NCBI GenBank assembly: GCA_913009575.1
Contig: CAJVWH010000002.1
Coordinates: 1-45,614 of the forward strand
DNA from: an uncultured bacterium
GTDB lineage: Bacteria; Patescibacteriota; Minisyncoccia; UBA9983
DNA length: 45,614 nucleotides
Direction of reading: 5' to 3'
Shown here: one piece after another, positions 31,584-37,806 of the stretch
Position numbering within the stretch: position 1 is the first letter of the stretch
Layout: every line of letters starts with the position of its first letter
Notes under the pieces: generated by a model
Told to the model about the DNA's origin: nothing
The model's input: only the letters and a program-made list of their open reading frames with translations
Database searches by the model: none
Program-made: the position numbers and the translations under genes

Positions 31584-32348
31584 GTGAACGAAGATGACCC
31601 CAACGCCGAACTCTTTTTAAATTTTAACGTTGAAGAAAAAATAAAATACGGACTGAAAGATGTTTCTTCCCGCAGTCTTACTGAAGACGGCATGGATTTT
31701 ATAATTGACAATGTTTCCATTCATTCAAAAGTCGCCGGCGAATTTAATTTATATAATATTCTTGCCGCGATTGTTTTTGCCAAATCGCAGGGAGTGGAAA
31801 TGGGAGCGATAAAATCCGCCATTGAAAAATTCAGAGGAGTTGAAGGAAGGGTGGAAAAAATAGACGAAGGCCAAGATTTTAAAGTGGTAGTTGATTACGC
31901 CCACACGCCGGATTCATTGGAGAAAGTTTATGAAACTTTTCGGGGTTCGCGGAAAATCTGCGTGCTCGGTTCGGCGGGCGGCGGGCGGGACAAATGGAAG
32001 CGGCTGGAAATGGGAAAAATTGCCTCTAAACATTGCGACAAAATTATTCTCACCAATGAAGACCCTTATGATGAAAATCCCCGCGCCATTGTGGAAGATG
32101 TCGCCAAGGGGATCGACCAGCCGATTTGTGAAACAATAATGGACAGGCGCGAGGCGATCGCAAAAGCCGTATCGCTCGCAAAAACCGGCGACACGGTCAT
32201 CATCACCGGCAAGGGCGCCGAGCCATGGATGATGGGTCCGAAGGGAACAAAAATAAAATGGGATGACCGCGAAGTAGCGCGAGGAGAGTTAAAAAATTTT
32301 AGAGAAAAAATAATCTCTACGAAATCTCATATTTTGTTGGAGCGATAA
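31584..32348 (+). CDS. MurE-like Mur ligase, C-terminal part (frameshifted gene)
   Basis: A 254-residue ORF from GTG. It continues the ligase: NEDDPN, VAGEFNLYNILAAIVFAKSQG, the EGRVEKIDEGQDFKVVVDYAHTPDSLEKV motif and C-terminal LGSAGGGRDKWKRLEMGKIA, LTNEDPYDENP and TGKGAEPWMMG, matching MurE's ATP-binding end and ligase C-domain. It is -1 relative to the upstream ORF with a 2-nt gap between the stop and the GTG. Independent translation would yield half of an ATPase domain, so a frameshift (programmed, genomic or an assembly error) is more likely than two subunits. Confidence 0.82.
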   Translation: MNEDDPNAELFLNFNVEEKIKYGLKDVSSRSLTEDGMDFIIDNVSIHSKVAGEFNLYNILAAIVFAKSQGVEMGAIKSAIEKFRGVEGRVEKIDEGQDFKVVVDYAHTPDSLEKVYETFRGSRKICVLGSAGGGRDKWKRLEMGKIASKHCDKIILTNEDPYDENPRAIVEDVAKGIDQPICETIMDRREAIAKAVSLAKTGDTVIITGKGAEPWMMGPKGTKIKWDDREVARGELKNFREKIISTKSHILLER

Positions 32349-32383
32349 GGGGAGTTGGGTATGAAACTAAAGGGAAAATATGA

Positions 32384-32389
32384 TATTCT
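32384..32389 (+). promoter_or_regulatory. -10 box of the glycosyltransferase, leaderless
   Basis: TATTCT preceded by TGA (extended -10) ends 7 nt before ATG at 32397. Confidence 0.45.
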
Positions 32390-32396
32390 ATAGATA

Positions 32397-33452
32397 ATGA
32401 AAGTGGAAATTATTGTTGGAGTTCCTTCGTATAACGAGGAAAAAAATATTTCTTTTGTGACAAGCCAAATTGACAAAGGGCTTGTTAAATATTTCCCGAA
32501 TAAAAAATGTGTTATCGTAAACGCCGATAATTTTTCAACCGACAACACTAAGAATAATTTTTTAACGACAAAAACAAAAACGCCGAAGCTTTACCTCTCC
32601 ACCCCGAAAGGAATCAAGGGAAAAGGAAACAATCTGCGAAATCTTTTCAGGCTGGCCATTAAGCTCAACGCCAAGGCGGTGATGACGGCCGACGCCGACC
32701 TTAAAAGCATCACTCCCGAATGGATGAAGGCGATGCTCAAACCTCTTTTGGATAAAAAGTTTGATTTTATTCTCCCCCTCTACGAACGCCATCCCTATGA
32801 CGCCACAATTACCAACCATATTTGCTACCCCTTAATTTACGGTCTCTTGGGAACGGATATTCGCCAGCCAATTGGCGGAGAATTCGCCTTTAATCAAAAA
32901 ATGATAAAATACTGGCTGGGCAAAAAATGGGACAGCCACATAAAAGACTTTGGGGTGGATATTTTTATGACTCTCAACGCCCTGTTTGGAAACTTTAAAA
33001 TTGGGCAGGTATTCTTGGGCGCGAAAATCCACCGCTCAAGCGGGCCGAAACTGGACAATATGTTCAAGCAAGTTGTTCTAAGCGCGTTCAAAATAATTTG
33101 GGAAAATAAAAACAAGTGGCGCAGAAAAATAAACAAGGTTAAAACAATTCCGACAGTTTCCAAAACGAAACCGCGCAAAAAGAAAATTCCTCCGCCTTCC
33201 GGACTTGAAAAAATAATGCGCAGAAAAAATTTTATAGGAGCCGAACAATGGATGGAAATTCTTTACGGCTTGCTGGCCGAGTACGGCGAAACAAAATCAG
33301 CCACCAAAATAATCGCCAAACTTGAACCGTTATATCTTGACCGCGCCGCCTCTTTCATAAAGGAAACAAAAAAACTGCGACTCAAAGGGGCGGATGAATT
33401 GATAAAAAAACAAGCGAAAATTTTTTTCAAAAAAAGAGATAAAATGATATGA
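32397..33452 (+). CDS. Family 2-like glycosyltransferase
   Basis: A 351-residue soluble GT-A protein. IIVGVPSYNEEKNISFV is the nucleotide-sugar strand, VIVNADNFSTDNT follows, KGIKGKGNNLRNLFRLA precedes the DxD-type AVMTADADLKSITPEWM, and QPIGGEFAFNQKMI with DFGVDIFMTLNA form the acceptor side. The QPIGGEF and DFGVDIFM phrases resemble mannosylglycerate/glucosylglycerate synthase-like enzymes. The C-terminus is basic (TKPRKKKIPPPSG) with a helical domain. It overlaps thiI by ATGA, so both are co-translated. Substrate unknown. Confidence 0.8.
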   Translation: MKVEIIVGVPSYNEEKNISFVTSQIDKGLVKYFPNKKCVIVNADNFSTDNTKNNFLTTKTKTPKLYLSTPKGIKGKGNNLRNLFRLAIKLNAKAVMTADADLKSITPEWMKAMLKPLLDKKFDFILPLYERHPYDATITNHICYPLIYGLLGTDIRQPIGGEFAFNQKMIKYWLGKKWDSHIKDFGVDIFMTLNALFGNFKIGQVFLGAKIHRSSGPKLDNMFKQVVLSAFKIIWENKNKWRRKINKVKTIPTVSKTKPRKKKIPPPSGLEKIMRRKNFIGAEQWMEILYGLLAEYGETKSATKIIAKLEPLYLDRAASFIKETKKLRLKGADELIKKQAKIFFKKRDKMI

Positions 33453-34627
33453 AATCAAAATTTATAATCTGCCACTACGACGAGATTGGGCTTAAGGGGA
33501 AAAACCGAAAATTTTTTGAGGAAAAATTACGCGACAACATAAGACAAAACTTAAAAAAGATTATGTCTGATAAGGTTGAAGGCTTTGAATATATCAAAAG
33601 AATCTCCGGGAGGATTATCGTCAAACTGACGGAAGACGGAGAAAAAAAAGAGGAAGAAATCAGCCGCGCCCTGCAGAATGTTTTCGGCATCGCTTACTTC
33701 GCTTTTGCCGTTAGCTGCGGGCAAAAAATGAATGAGATAAAAAAAACGGCGTTGGAAATTTTATCCGAGAAAAAATTCAAGACATTCAGAATTTCTTGCC
33801 AGCGCTCAAAAAAAGAATTTCCGCTGACTTCGCAAGAAATAAATGAGCAAGTGGGAGCGCATATAGTTGAAAGACTGAACGGCAAAGTGAAACTGGAAAA
33901 CCCTAATGTTGATTGCTTTATTGAAATAGTGGACAGTTTTACTTTTCTTTATCTTGAAAAAATCAGGGGCGCGGGCGGATTGCCGAGCGGAACAAGCGGA
34001 AAAGTCATTGTCCTGCTCTCCGGAGGAATTGATTCACCGGTATCAACTTATTACATTTTAAAAAGAGGCGCGACAGCGATTTTTTTGCATTTCCATTCAC
34101 TTCCATATACTTCACCAGCCTCCCTGGATAAAACAAAAGAGCTTGCCACGGCGCTCAATAAATTTCAATTAAACTCAAAACTTTACCTCGTCCCCTTCAT
34201 TGAAATTCAAAAACAAATTATGACAAAAGCTCCCGCCAAAATGAGAGTTATCCTCTATCGGAGATTTATGATGAGGATTGCGGAAAAAATTTCAAAAAAA
34301 GAAGGTGCGCTTGCCATAGTCACTGGCGAATCATTGGGACAAGTGGCGTCCCAAACCATGGAAAATATGGCCGCCATTGAGGAATGCGTAAAAATCCCAA
34401 TTTTAAGGCCTCTCATCGGCTTTGATAAAAAAGAAATTATCGTAAAGGCGGAGGAAATAGAAACTTACGAAATTTCAATTCTCCCGCATGAAGATTGTTG
34501 TTCGCTCTTTGTGCCCAAACACCCAGAAACCAAAGCAAAAATTCAAGAAGTAATAAAAGCGGAAAAAGATTTGGATATAAAAAAACTGGTGGAGGAGGCG
34601 GTAAAAACTTTGGCTATTTCGGAGTAG
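33449..34627 (+). CDS. thiI: tRNA 4-thiouridine synthase ThiI
   Basis: A 392-residue enzyme that makes s4U8 in tRNA using ATP and a sulfur carrier. ICHYDEIGLKGKNRKFFEEKL opens the N-terminal ferredoxin-like/THUMP region (1-165), followed by GAGGLPSGTSGKVIVLLSGGIDSPVSTYY with the PP-loop SGGIDS at 191-196, and ILPHEDCCSLFVPKHPETKA. The C-terminal rhodanese domain of the E. coli enzyme is absent. It overlaps the glycosyltransferase by 4 nt, and its last 9 nt, including the stop TAG, lie within the oppositely oriented tRNA-Pro gene. Confidence 0.96.
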   Translation: MKSKFIICHYDEIGLKGKNRKFFEEKLRDNIRQNLKKIMSDKVEGFEYIKRISGRIIVKLTEDGEKKEEEISRALQNVFGIAYFAFAVSCGQKMNEIKKTALEILSEKKFKTFRISCQRSKKEFPLTSQEINEQVGAHIVERLNGKVKLENPNVDCFIEIVDSFTFLYLEKIRGAGGLPSGTSGKVIVLLSGGIDSPVSTYYILKRGATAIFLHFHSLPYTSPASLDKTKELATALNKFQLNSKLYLVPFIEIQKQIMTKAPAKMRVILYRRFMMRIAEKISKKEGALAIVTGESLGQVASQTMENMAAIEECVKIPILRPLIGFDKKEIIVKAEEIETYEISILPHEDCCSLFVPKHPETKAKIQEVIKAEKDLDIKKLVEEAVKTLAISE

Positions 34628-34689
34628 GCAGAATCGAACTGCCGCTACGGACTCCCGAAGCCCGCGTACTGCCGCTATACTATACTCCG
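34619..34689 (-). tRNA. tRNA-Pro (CGG)
   Basis: A 71-nt cloverleaf: acceptor CGGAGTA/TACTCCG, D-arm GTA..TAC, anticodon stem CGGGC/GTCCG with loop TTCGGGA (CGG), T-arm GGCAG TTCGATT CTGCC, discriminator A, no encoded CCA. Its acceptor stem overlaps the end of thiI on the other strand by 9 nt. Confidence 0.92.
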
Positions 34690-34702
34690 GCAATTTTTAT
34701 CC

Positions 34703-35215
34703 TTATGGATAAATTTCCAATCGACTTTTTAATTTTTTTTTGCCGCTTTTTATTATAACCGATTTTGCTGATTTATAAAGAACAAACGCGACAATCGCGG
34801 CAATAACCATACTCCCCAAAACATCAATCGGATGGTGAACGCCGACATATATTCTTGATACTCCAACCATGGCTGTAATAAACCATAGTAAAACGCTCAA
34901 CCTCTTATTAAATGGGTAAATTACGGCGGAAACGGCGGCGCTTATTAATGTATGGTCCGAAGGGAAACCATTGTCCCCTTTGTGGGATATAAGCGGAGCG
35001 AAATGGCTTTGTATAAATGGCCGCGGGTCGTAATAAAATAAACTTATGAGTTTTGCCGTTATGTATATGGTCGGCAGGGCGAATAACCCAAAAATTAAAA
35101 TTTCTTTTTTCTTATCTTTCGGCTGTTTCAAGAACCAGAAAAAAGCGAGCGCCAAAACAAGCAGATAAAAATATTTCGCCCCAAAAATAAAAAAGTAGTC
35201 CATAAAATTCCGCAT
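34703..35215 (-). CDS. PAP2-family membrane phosphatase
   Basis: ATG at 35215 (MRNFMDYFFIFG) is chosen because the track start at 35284 lies inside tRNA-Pro(TGG). The 170-residue membrane protein has the PAP2 catalytic motifs KLISLFYYDPRPF (K..RP), GFPSDHTL (PSGH-type) and SRIYVGVHHPIDVLGS (SRxxxxxHxxxD), so it should hydrolyse a lipid phosphate, perhaps undecaprenyl diphosphate. Five or six membrane helices surround them. It ends 13 nt before tRNA-Pro(CGG), so it is tightly enclosed by two proline tRNAs on the same strand and may be co-transcribed with them. Confidence 0.9.
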   Translation of the reverse strand: MRNFMDYFFIFGAKYFYLLVLALAFFWFLKQPKDKKKEILIFGLFALPTIYITAKLISLFYYDPRPFIQSHFAPLISHKGDNGFPSDHTLISAAVSAVIYPFNKRLSVLLWFITAMVGVSRIYVGVHHPIDVLGSMVIAAIVAFVLYKSAKSVIIKSGKKKLKSRLEIYP

Positions 35216-35227
35216 AAATTTAAATAG

Positions 35228-35298
35228 TCGGGATACCCAGACTCGAACTGGGACTAAATCCTCCCAAAGGATTCGTGCTACCATTACACTATATCCCG
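35228..35298 (-). tRNA. tRNA-Pro (TGG)
   Basis: A 71-nt cloverleaf: acceptor CGGGATA/TATCCCG, D-arm GTG..CAC, anticodon stem AATCC/GGATT with loop TTTGGGA (TGG), T-arm CCCAG TTCGAGT CTGGG, discriminator A, no encoded CCA. It starts 2 nt after the YraN stop and precedes PAP2 by 12 nt. Confidence 0.95.
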
Positions 35299-35300
35299 AT

Positions 35301-35672
35301 TTATAAAATTACATTCTCCGTGATTCTTATTTTAGCTTTTCTAGTTTTAAAATCAAGGAAAACCGCCATTACATCCAATTGCCACTCTGTTTCATCGGAA
35401 ACTTTATTTTCCAAAAGATATGTTTGAATCGCCCTCCCCAATCTTTTTAATTTCCACGAATGCACATTTTCTTCGGGCAAATATCCCGTTTCATGAGAAA
35501 CGGCCTTTACTTCAATAAAATGTATTTTTTGAGCTTTCTTGGAAACAATATCAATTTCTCCCCATTTCTTGCGATAATTCCTATCCAAAATTTCATATTC
35601 CTGTTTCACTAGAAACTTACACGCAACACCTTCGCCAATTTGCCCGATTTTCTGTTTTTGTGTTTGAGGCAT
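35301..35672 (-). CDS. YraN/UPF0102 family endonuclease-like protein
   Basis: A 123-residue protein with the UPF0102 pattern: GQIGEGVACKFLVKQEYEILDRNYRKKWGEIDIVSKKAQKIHFIEVKAV, in which GEIDIV and IEVKA form the restriction-endonuclease-like D-(E/Q)xK core, and a C-terminal LDVMAVFLD. The biochemical role of YraN is unsettled. It starts 14 nt after the acylphosphatase stop on the minus strand and leads into tRNA-Pro(TGG). Confidence 0.92.
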   Translation of the reverse strand: MPQTQKQKIGQIGEGVACKFLVKQEYEILDRNYRKKWGEIDIVSKKAQKIHFIEVKAVSHETGYLPEENVHSWKLKRLGRAIQTYLLENKVSDETEWQLDVMAVFLDFKTRKAKIRITENVIL

Positions 35673-35686
35673 AAATTATCTTTTAG

Positions 35687-35932
35687 TCATTTTTTTGTTA
35701 TTTGTTTAATTTCAATTTTATCCACATTTGCCAAAGCGGGACCTGTTTTACACCATTCAGTTACACAAGAAACATTCTTCTCTTCCCCCGCAAGCATAAC
35801 TTCCACGGTTCCATCAGGTATGTTTATCGCTTCACATGAAACATTTAATTCTTTTGCCTTTCTTTTAACAGATTCTCTGAAGAATACCCCTTGTACCTTT
35901 CCGTAAACCTTGATTTTAGTCTTAATACCCAT
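35687..35932 (-). CDS. acyP: Acylphosphatase
   Basis: An 81-residue enzyme that hydrolyses carboxyl-phosphate bonds. The phosphate loop is GKVQGVFFRESVKRKAKEL with the catalytic Arg; the expected Asn lies in AINIPDGTVEVMLAG, where the usual W-V-R-N is read C-E-A-I-N; GPALANVDKIEIK closes the fold. Size is slightly below the family's 90 residues. A TTATCCACA DnaA-box-like 9-mer falls in its coding sequence at 35718-35726. Confidence 0.88.
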   Translation of the reverse strand: MGIKTKIKVYGKVQGVFFRESVKRKAKELNVSCEAINIPDGTVEVMLAGEEKNVSCVTEWCKTGPALANVDKIEIKQITKK

Positions 35933-35947
35933 AAATTTCTAATGGAC

Positions 35948-36008
35948 ATAACGGACAAATTTTCTAACGGACATCCCAACGAACAATGTCCGTTAGGGTG
36001 TCCGTTAT
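35948..36008. repeat. Nested inverted repeats of TAACGGACA
   Basis: ATAACGGACA (35948-35957) and CTAACGGACAT (35964-35974) are mirrored by ATGTCCGTTAG (35986-35996) and TGTCCGTTAT (35999-36008), giving nested 10-bp and 11-bp stems. A fifth variant, TAATGGACAT, lies just before. All in the acyP to tRNA-Arg gap. Confidence 0.85.
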
Positions 36009-36033
36009 ACACATAATCCACAAGTTATTCACA
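36005..36033 (+). promoter_or_regulatory. Cluster of DnaA-box-like 9-mers
   Basis: TTATACACA (36005-36013) and TTATTCACA (36025-36033) both fit TTATNCACA; TAATCCACA (36014-36022) has one mismatch. The first overlaps the outer inverted repeat. The run is AT-rich and ends 10 nt before tRNA-Arg(TCG). Confidence 0.5.
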
Positions 36034-36043
36034 TTTTTAAATA

Positions 36044-36115
36044 TGCCCCTGCCAGGATTTGAACCTGGAACAACAGATCCGAAGTCTGTTGTGATATCCG
36101 TTTCACCACAGGGAC
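36044..36115 (-). tRNA. tRNA-Arg (TCG)
   Basis: A 72-nt cloverleaf: acceptor GTCCCTG/CAGGGGC with one G-T pair, anticodon stem ACAGA/TCTGT with loop CTTCGGA (TCG), T-arm CCAGG TTCAAAT CCTGG, discriminator A, no encoded CCA. Divergent from tRNA-Arg(CCG) with 66 nt between. Confidence 0.94.
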
Positions 36116-36149
36116 TGAATTTCAAACATTTTTATTTTACCATAAAAAT

Positions 36150-36158
36150 GCTATAATT
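36150..36158 (+). promoter_or_regulatory. Extended -10 promoter of tRNA-Arg(CCG)-cca
   Basis: TGCTATAAT lies 23 nt upstream of the tRNA 5' end. It is the same extended -10 sequence found before the T4SS-like operon. Confidence 0.6.
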
Positions 36159-36181
36159 CAATGATATTTGAAAATAATTCT

Positions 36182-36253
36182 GTCCCTATAGCTTAACGGA
36201 TAAAGCGTAGCCCTCCGGAGGCTAAAATCGAGGTTCAATTCCTCGTAGGGACA
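36182..36253 (+). tRNA. tRNA-Arg (CCG)
   Basis: A 72-nt cloverleaf: acceptor GTCCCTA/TAGGGAC, D-arm GCTT..AAGC, anticodon stem TAGCC/GGCTA with loop CTCCGGA (CCG), T-arm CGAGG TTCAATT CCTCG, discriminator A, no encoded CCA. Only 9 nt separate it from the start of the CCA-adding enzyme gene. Confidence 0.95.
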
Positions 36254-36262
36254 TATTAAAAT

Positions 36263-37729
36263 ATGCCATACAAAATTCCTCAAATTGTTCTCAAAACAAC
36301 AAAATCCCTTATTGACGCCAGTTTTGACGCCTATTTGGTTGGCGGATGCGTTCGCGACTTATTGTTACACAAGAAACCAAAAGATTGGGATATCACCACT
36401 AACGCCAATCCGGAACAAATTCAAAAACTTTTTTCAAAAACCGTTTATGAAAACAAATTTGGTACGGTTGCTGTAATAAATGAATCGGTTTCTGATGAAA
36501 CACTAAAAGTTATTGAAATAACACCTTATCGTCTTGAATCTAAATATTCTGACAAAAGACACCCTGATGAAGTGCGTTTCACAAGTAACCTAAAAGATGA
36601 CCTAAAAAGAAGAGATTTTACCATCAATGCTATTGCCTTAAATCCGGTTTCCGGTGAAATTATTGATCTTTTTAGTGGCCAAAAAGACCTTGAAAAGCAA
36701 ATGATTAAGGCGGTAGGAAACCCTGAAGAACGCTTTAATGAAGATGCTTTGCGGGTTTTAAGGGCAATTCGCCTGGCAACGGAACTTGATTTCATTGTTT
36801 CCGGTGAAACAATGAAAGCTATTAAAAAATATTGCAATTTACTAAAAACAATCGCAAAAGAGCGAATAAGAGACGAATTTATAAAAATTTTGATGTCTAA
36901 AAAACCAAGCAAGGGCATAGAAATGATGCGTGAGTTGGAAATTTTAAAGTATATTGCTCCGGAACTGGAAGAGGGCATTGAAATAAAGCAAAATAAAGCC
37001 CATAAATTCACGGTCTGGGAACATAACCTTAGAAGTTTGGACCATGCTGCAATGAAAAATTGGCCTTTTGAAATCCGTATGGCGGCTCTTTTACATGATG
37101 TCGGCAAACCGGCTACCAGGCGTTGGAGCAAGGAAAAAAACGATTGGACATTTTATGGACATGATGTAGTGGGCGCCAAAATGACGGCAAAAATTCTTTC
37201 TCGCCTAAAATTTTCCAAAAAAATGATTAACTTAATAACCAAACTTGTTCGTTGGCATTTATTTTTTTCGGAAACAGAAACAATCACCTTGTCGGCAGTG
37301 CGTAGAACCGTCCGAAATGTGGGACCGGAAAATGTTTGGGATTTGATGAAAGTGAGATTTTGCGACCGAATAGGCATGGGCAGACCGAAAGAAACTCCTT
37401 ACCGACTTCGTAAATATGAATCAATGATTGACGAGGCGATGCGAGCGCCTTTGTCTGTAAAAATGCTTAAAATCAACGGGAAAAAAGTGATGGAAATAAC
37501 AAACGAAAAAACTGGTCCTAAAATAGGTCATATTTTACACGTTCTTTTGGAAGAAACCCTTGATAACCCTGAGTTAAACAACGCTGAATATCTCAAAAAA
37601 AGGGTAAAAGAATTGGCCAAATTACCTGAAAAACAATTGGAAGACATGGGTAAAAAGGGAAAACTTACCAGAGAAAAAAAAGAGGGAAGAGAAATAGAGA
37701 GTATACGTAAAAAATGGTATGTGAAATAA
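36263..37729 (+). CDS. cca: CCA tRNA nucleotidyltransferase / poly(A) polymerase family with HD domain
   Basis: A 488-residue class II nucleotidyltransferase. The head holds AYLVGGCVRDLLL (GGCVRD 27-32) and DWDITTNA with catalytic Asp41/Asp43, then RRDFTINAIALNP (KRRDFTINA motif), DPxRxLR-type EDALRVLRAIRLATEL, and an HD domain with ALLHDVGKPATRRW and HDVVGA. It should add the CCA 3' end to tRNAs. No tRNA in this window encodes CCA, so the enzyme is needed for all five. It lies directly downstream of tRNA-Arg(CCG), probably in one transcript. A 12-bp inverted repeat falls inside it at 36790-36817. The C-terminal extension is highly basic. Confidence 0.95.
   Translation: MPYKIPQIVLKTTKSLIDASFDAYLVGGCVRDLLLHKKPKDWDITTNANPEQIQKLFSKTVYENKFGTVAVINESVSDETLKVIEITPYRLESKYSDKRHPDEVRFTSNLKDDLKRRDFTINAIALNPVSGEIIDLFSGQKDLEKQMIKAVGNPEERFNEDALRVLRAIRLATELDFIVSGETMKAIKKYCNLLKTIAKERIRDEFIKILMSKKPSKGIEMMRELEILKYIAPELEEGIEIKQNKAHKFTVWEHNLRSLDHAAMKNWPFEIRMAALLHDVGKPATRRWSKEKNDWTFYGHDVVGAKMTAKILSRLKFSKKMINLITKLVRWHLFFSETETITLSAVRRTVRNVGPENVWDLMKVRFCDRIGMGRPKETPYRLRKYESMIDEAMRAPLSVKMLKINGKKVMEITNEKTGPKIGHILHVLLEETLDNPELNNAEYLKKRVKELAKLPEKQLEDMGKKGKLTREKKEGREIESIRKKWYVK
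36790..36817. repeat. Perfect 12-bp inverted repeat in cca
   Basis: TTTCATTGTTTC and GAAACAATGAAA pair around CGGT. The region (LDFIVSGETMKAI) does not seem longer than usual for the family, so it may be chance or a replaced segment rather than an insertion. Confidence 0.7.
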
Positions 37730-37732
37730 CTA

Positions 37733-37780
37733 AAAAACTAAAACAGCCGCGCATTTAAACGCGCGGCTGTTTTAGTTTTT
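37733..37780. terminator. Bidirectional terminator between cca and the surface protein
   Basis: A perfect 20-bp stem (AAAAACTAAAACAGCCGCGC and its complement) around an 8-nt loop, with A tract before and T tract after. It lies 3 nt after cca and 26 nt after the convergent surface gene, so it can stop both. Confidence 0.92.
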
Positions 37781-37806
37781 ACCTCATCTCACGGTTTTAT
37801 ATCTTC

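Noticed and set aside
35216-35284. Longer start of the PAP2 gene from the ORF track
   Set aside because: The extension is read through tRNA-Pro(TGG) and encodes nothing typical of PAP2.
35933-36043. Firm call of the replication origin
   Set aside because: The gap is only 111 nt, dnaA is not nearby and no skew was computed; kept only as a DnaA-box finding.
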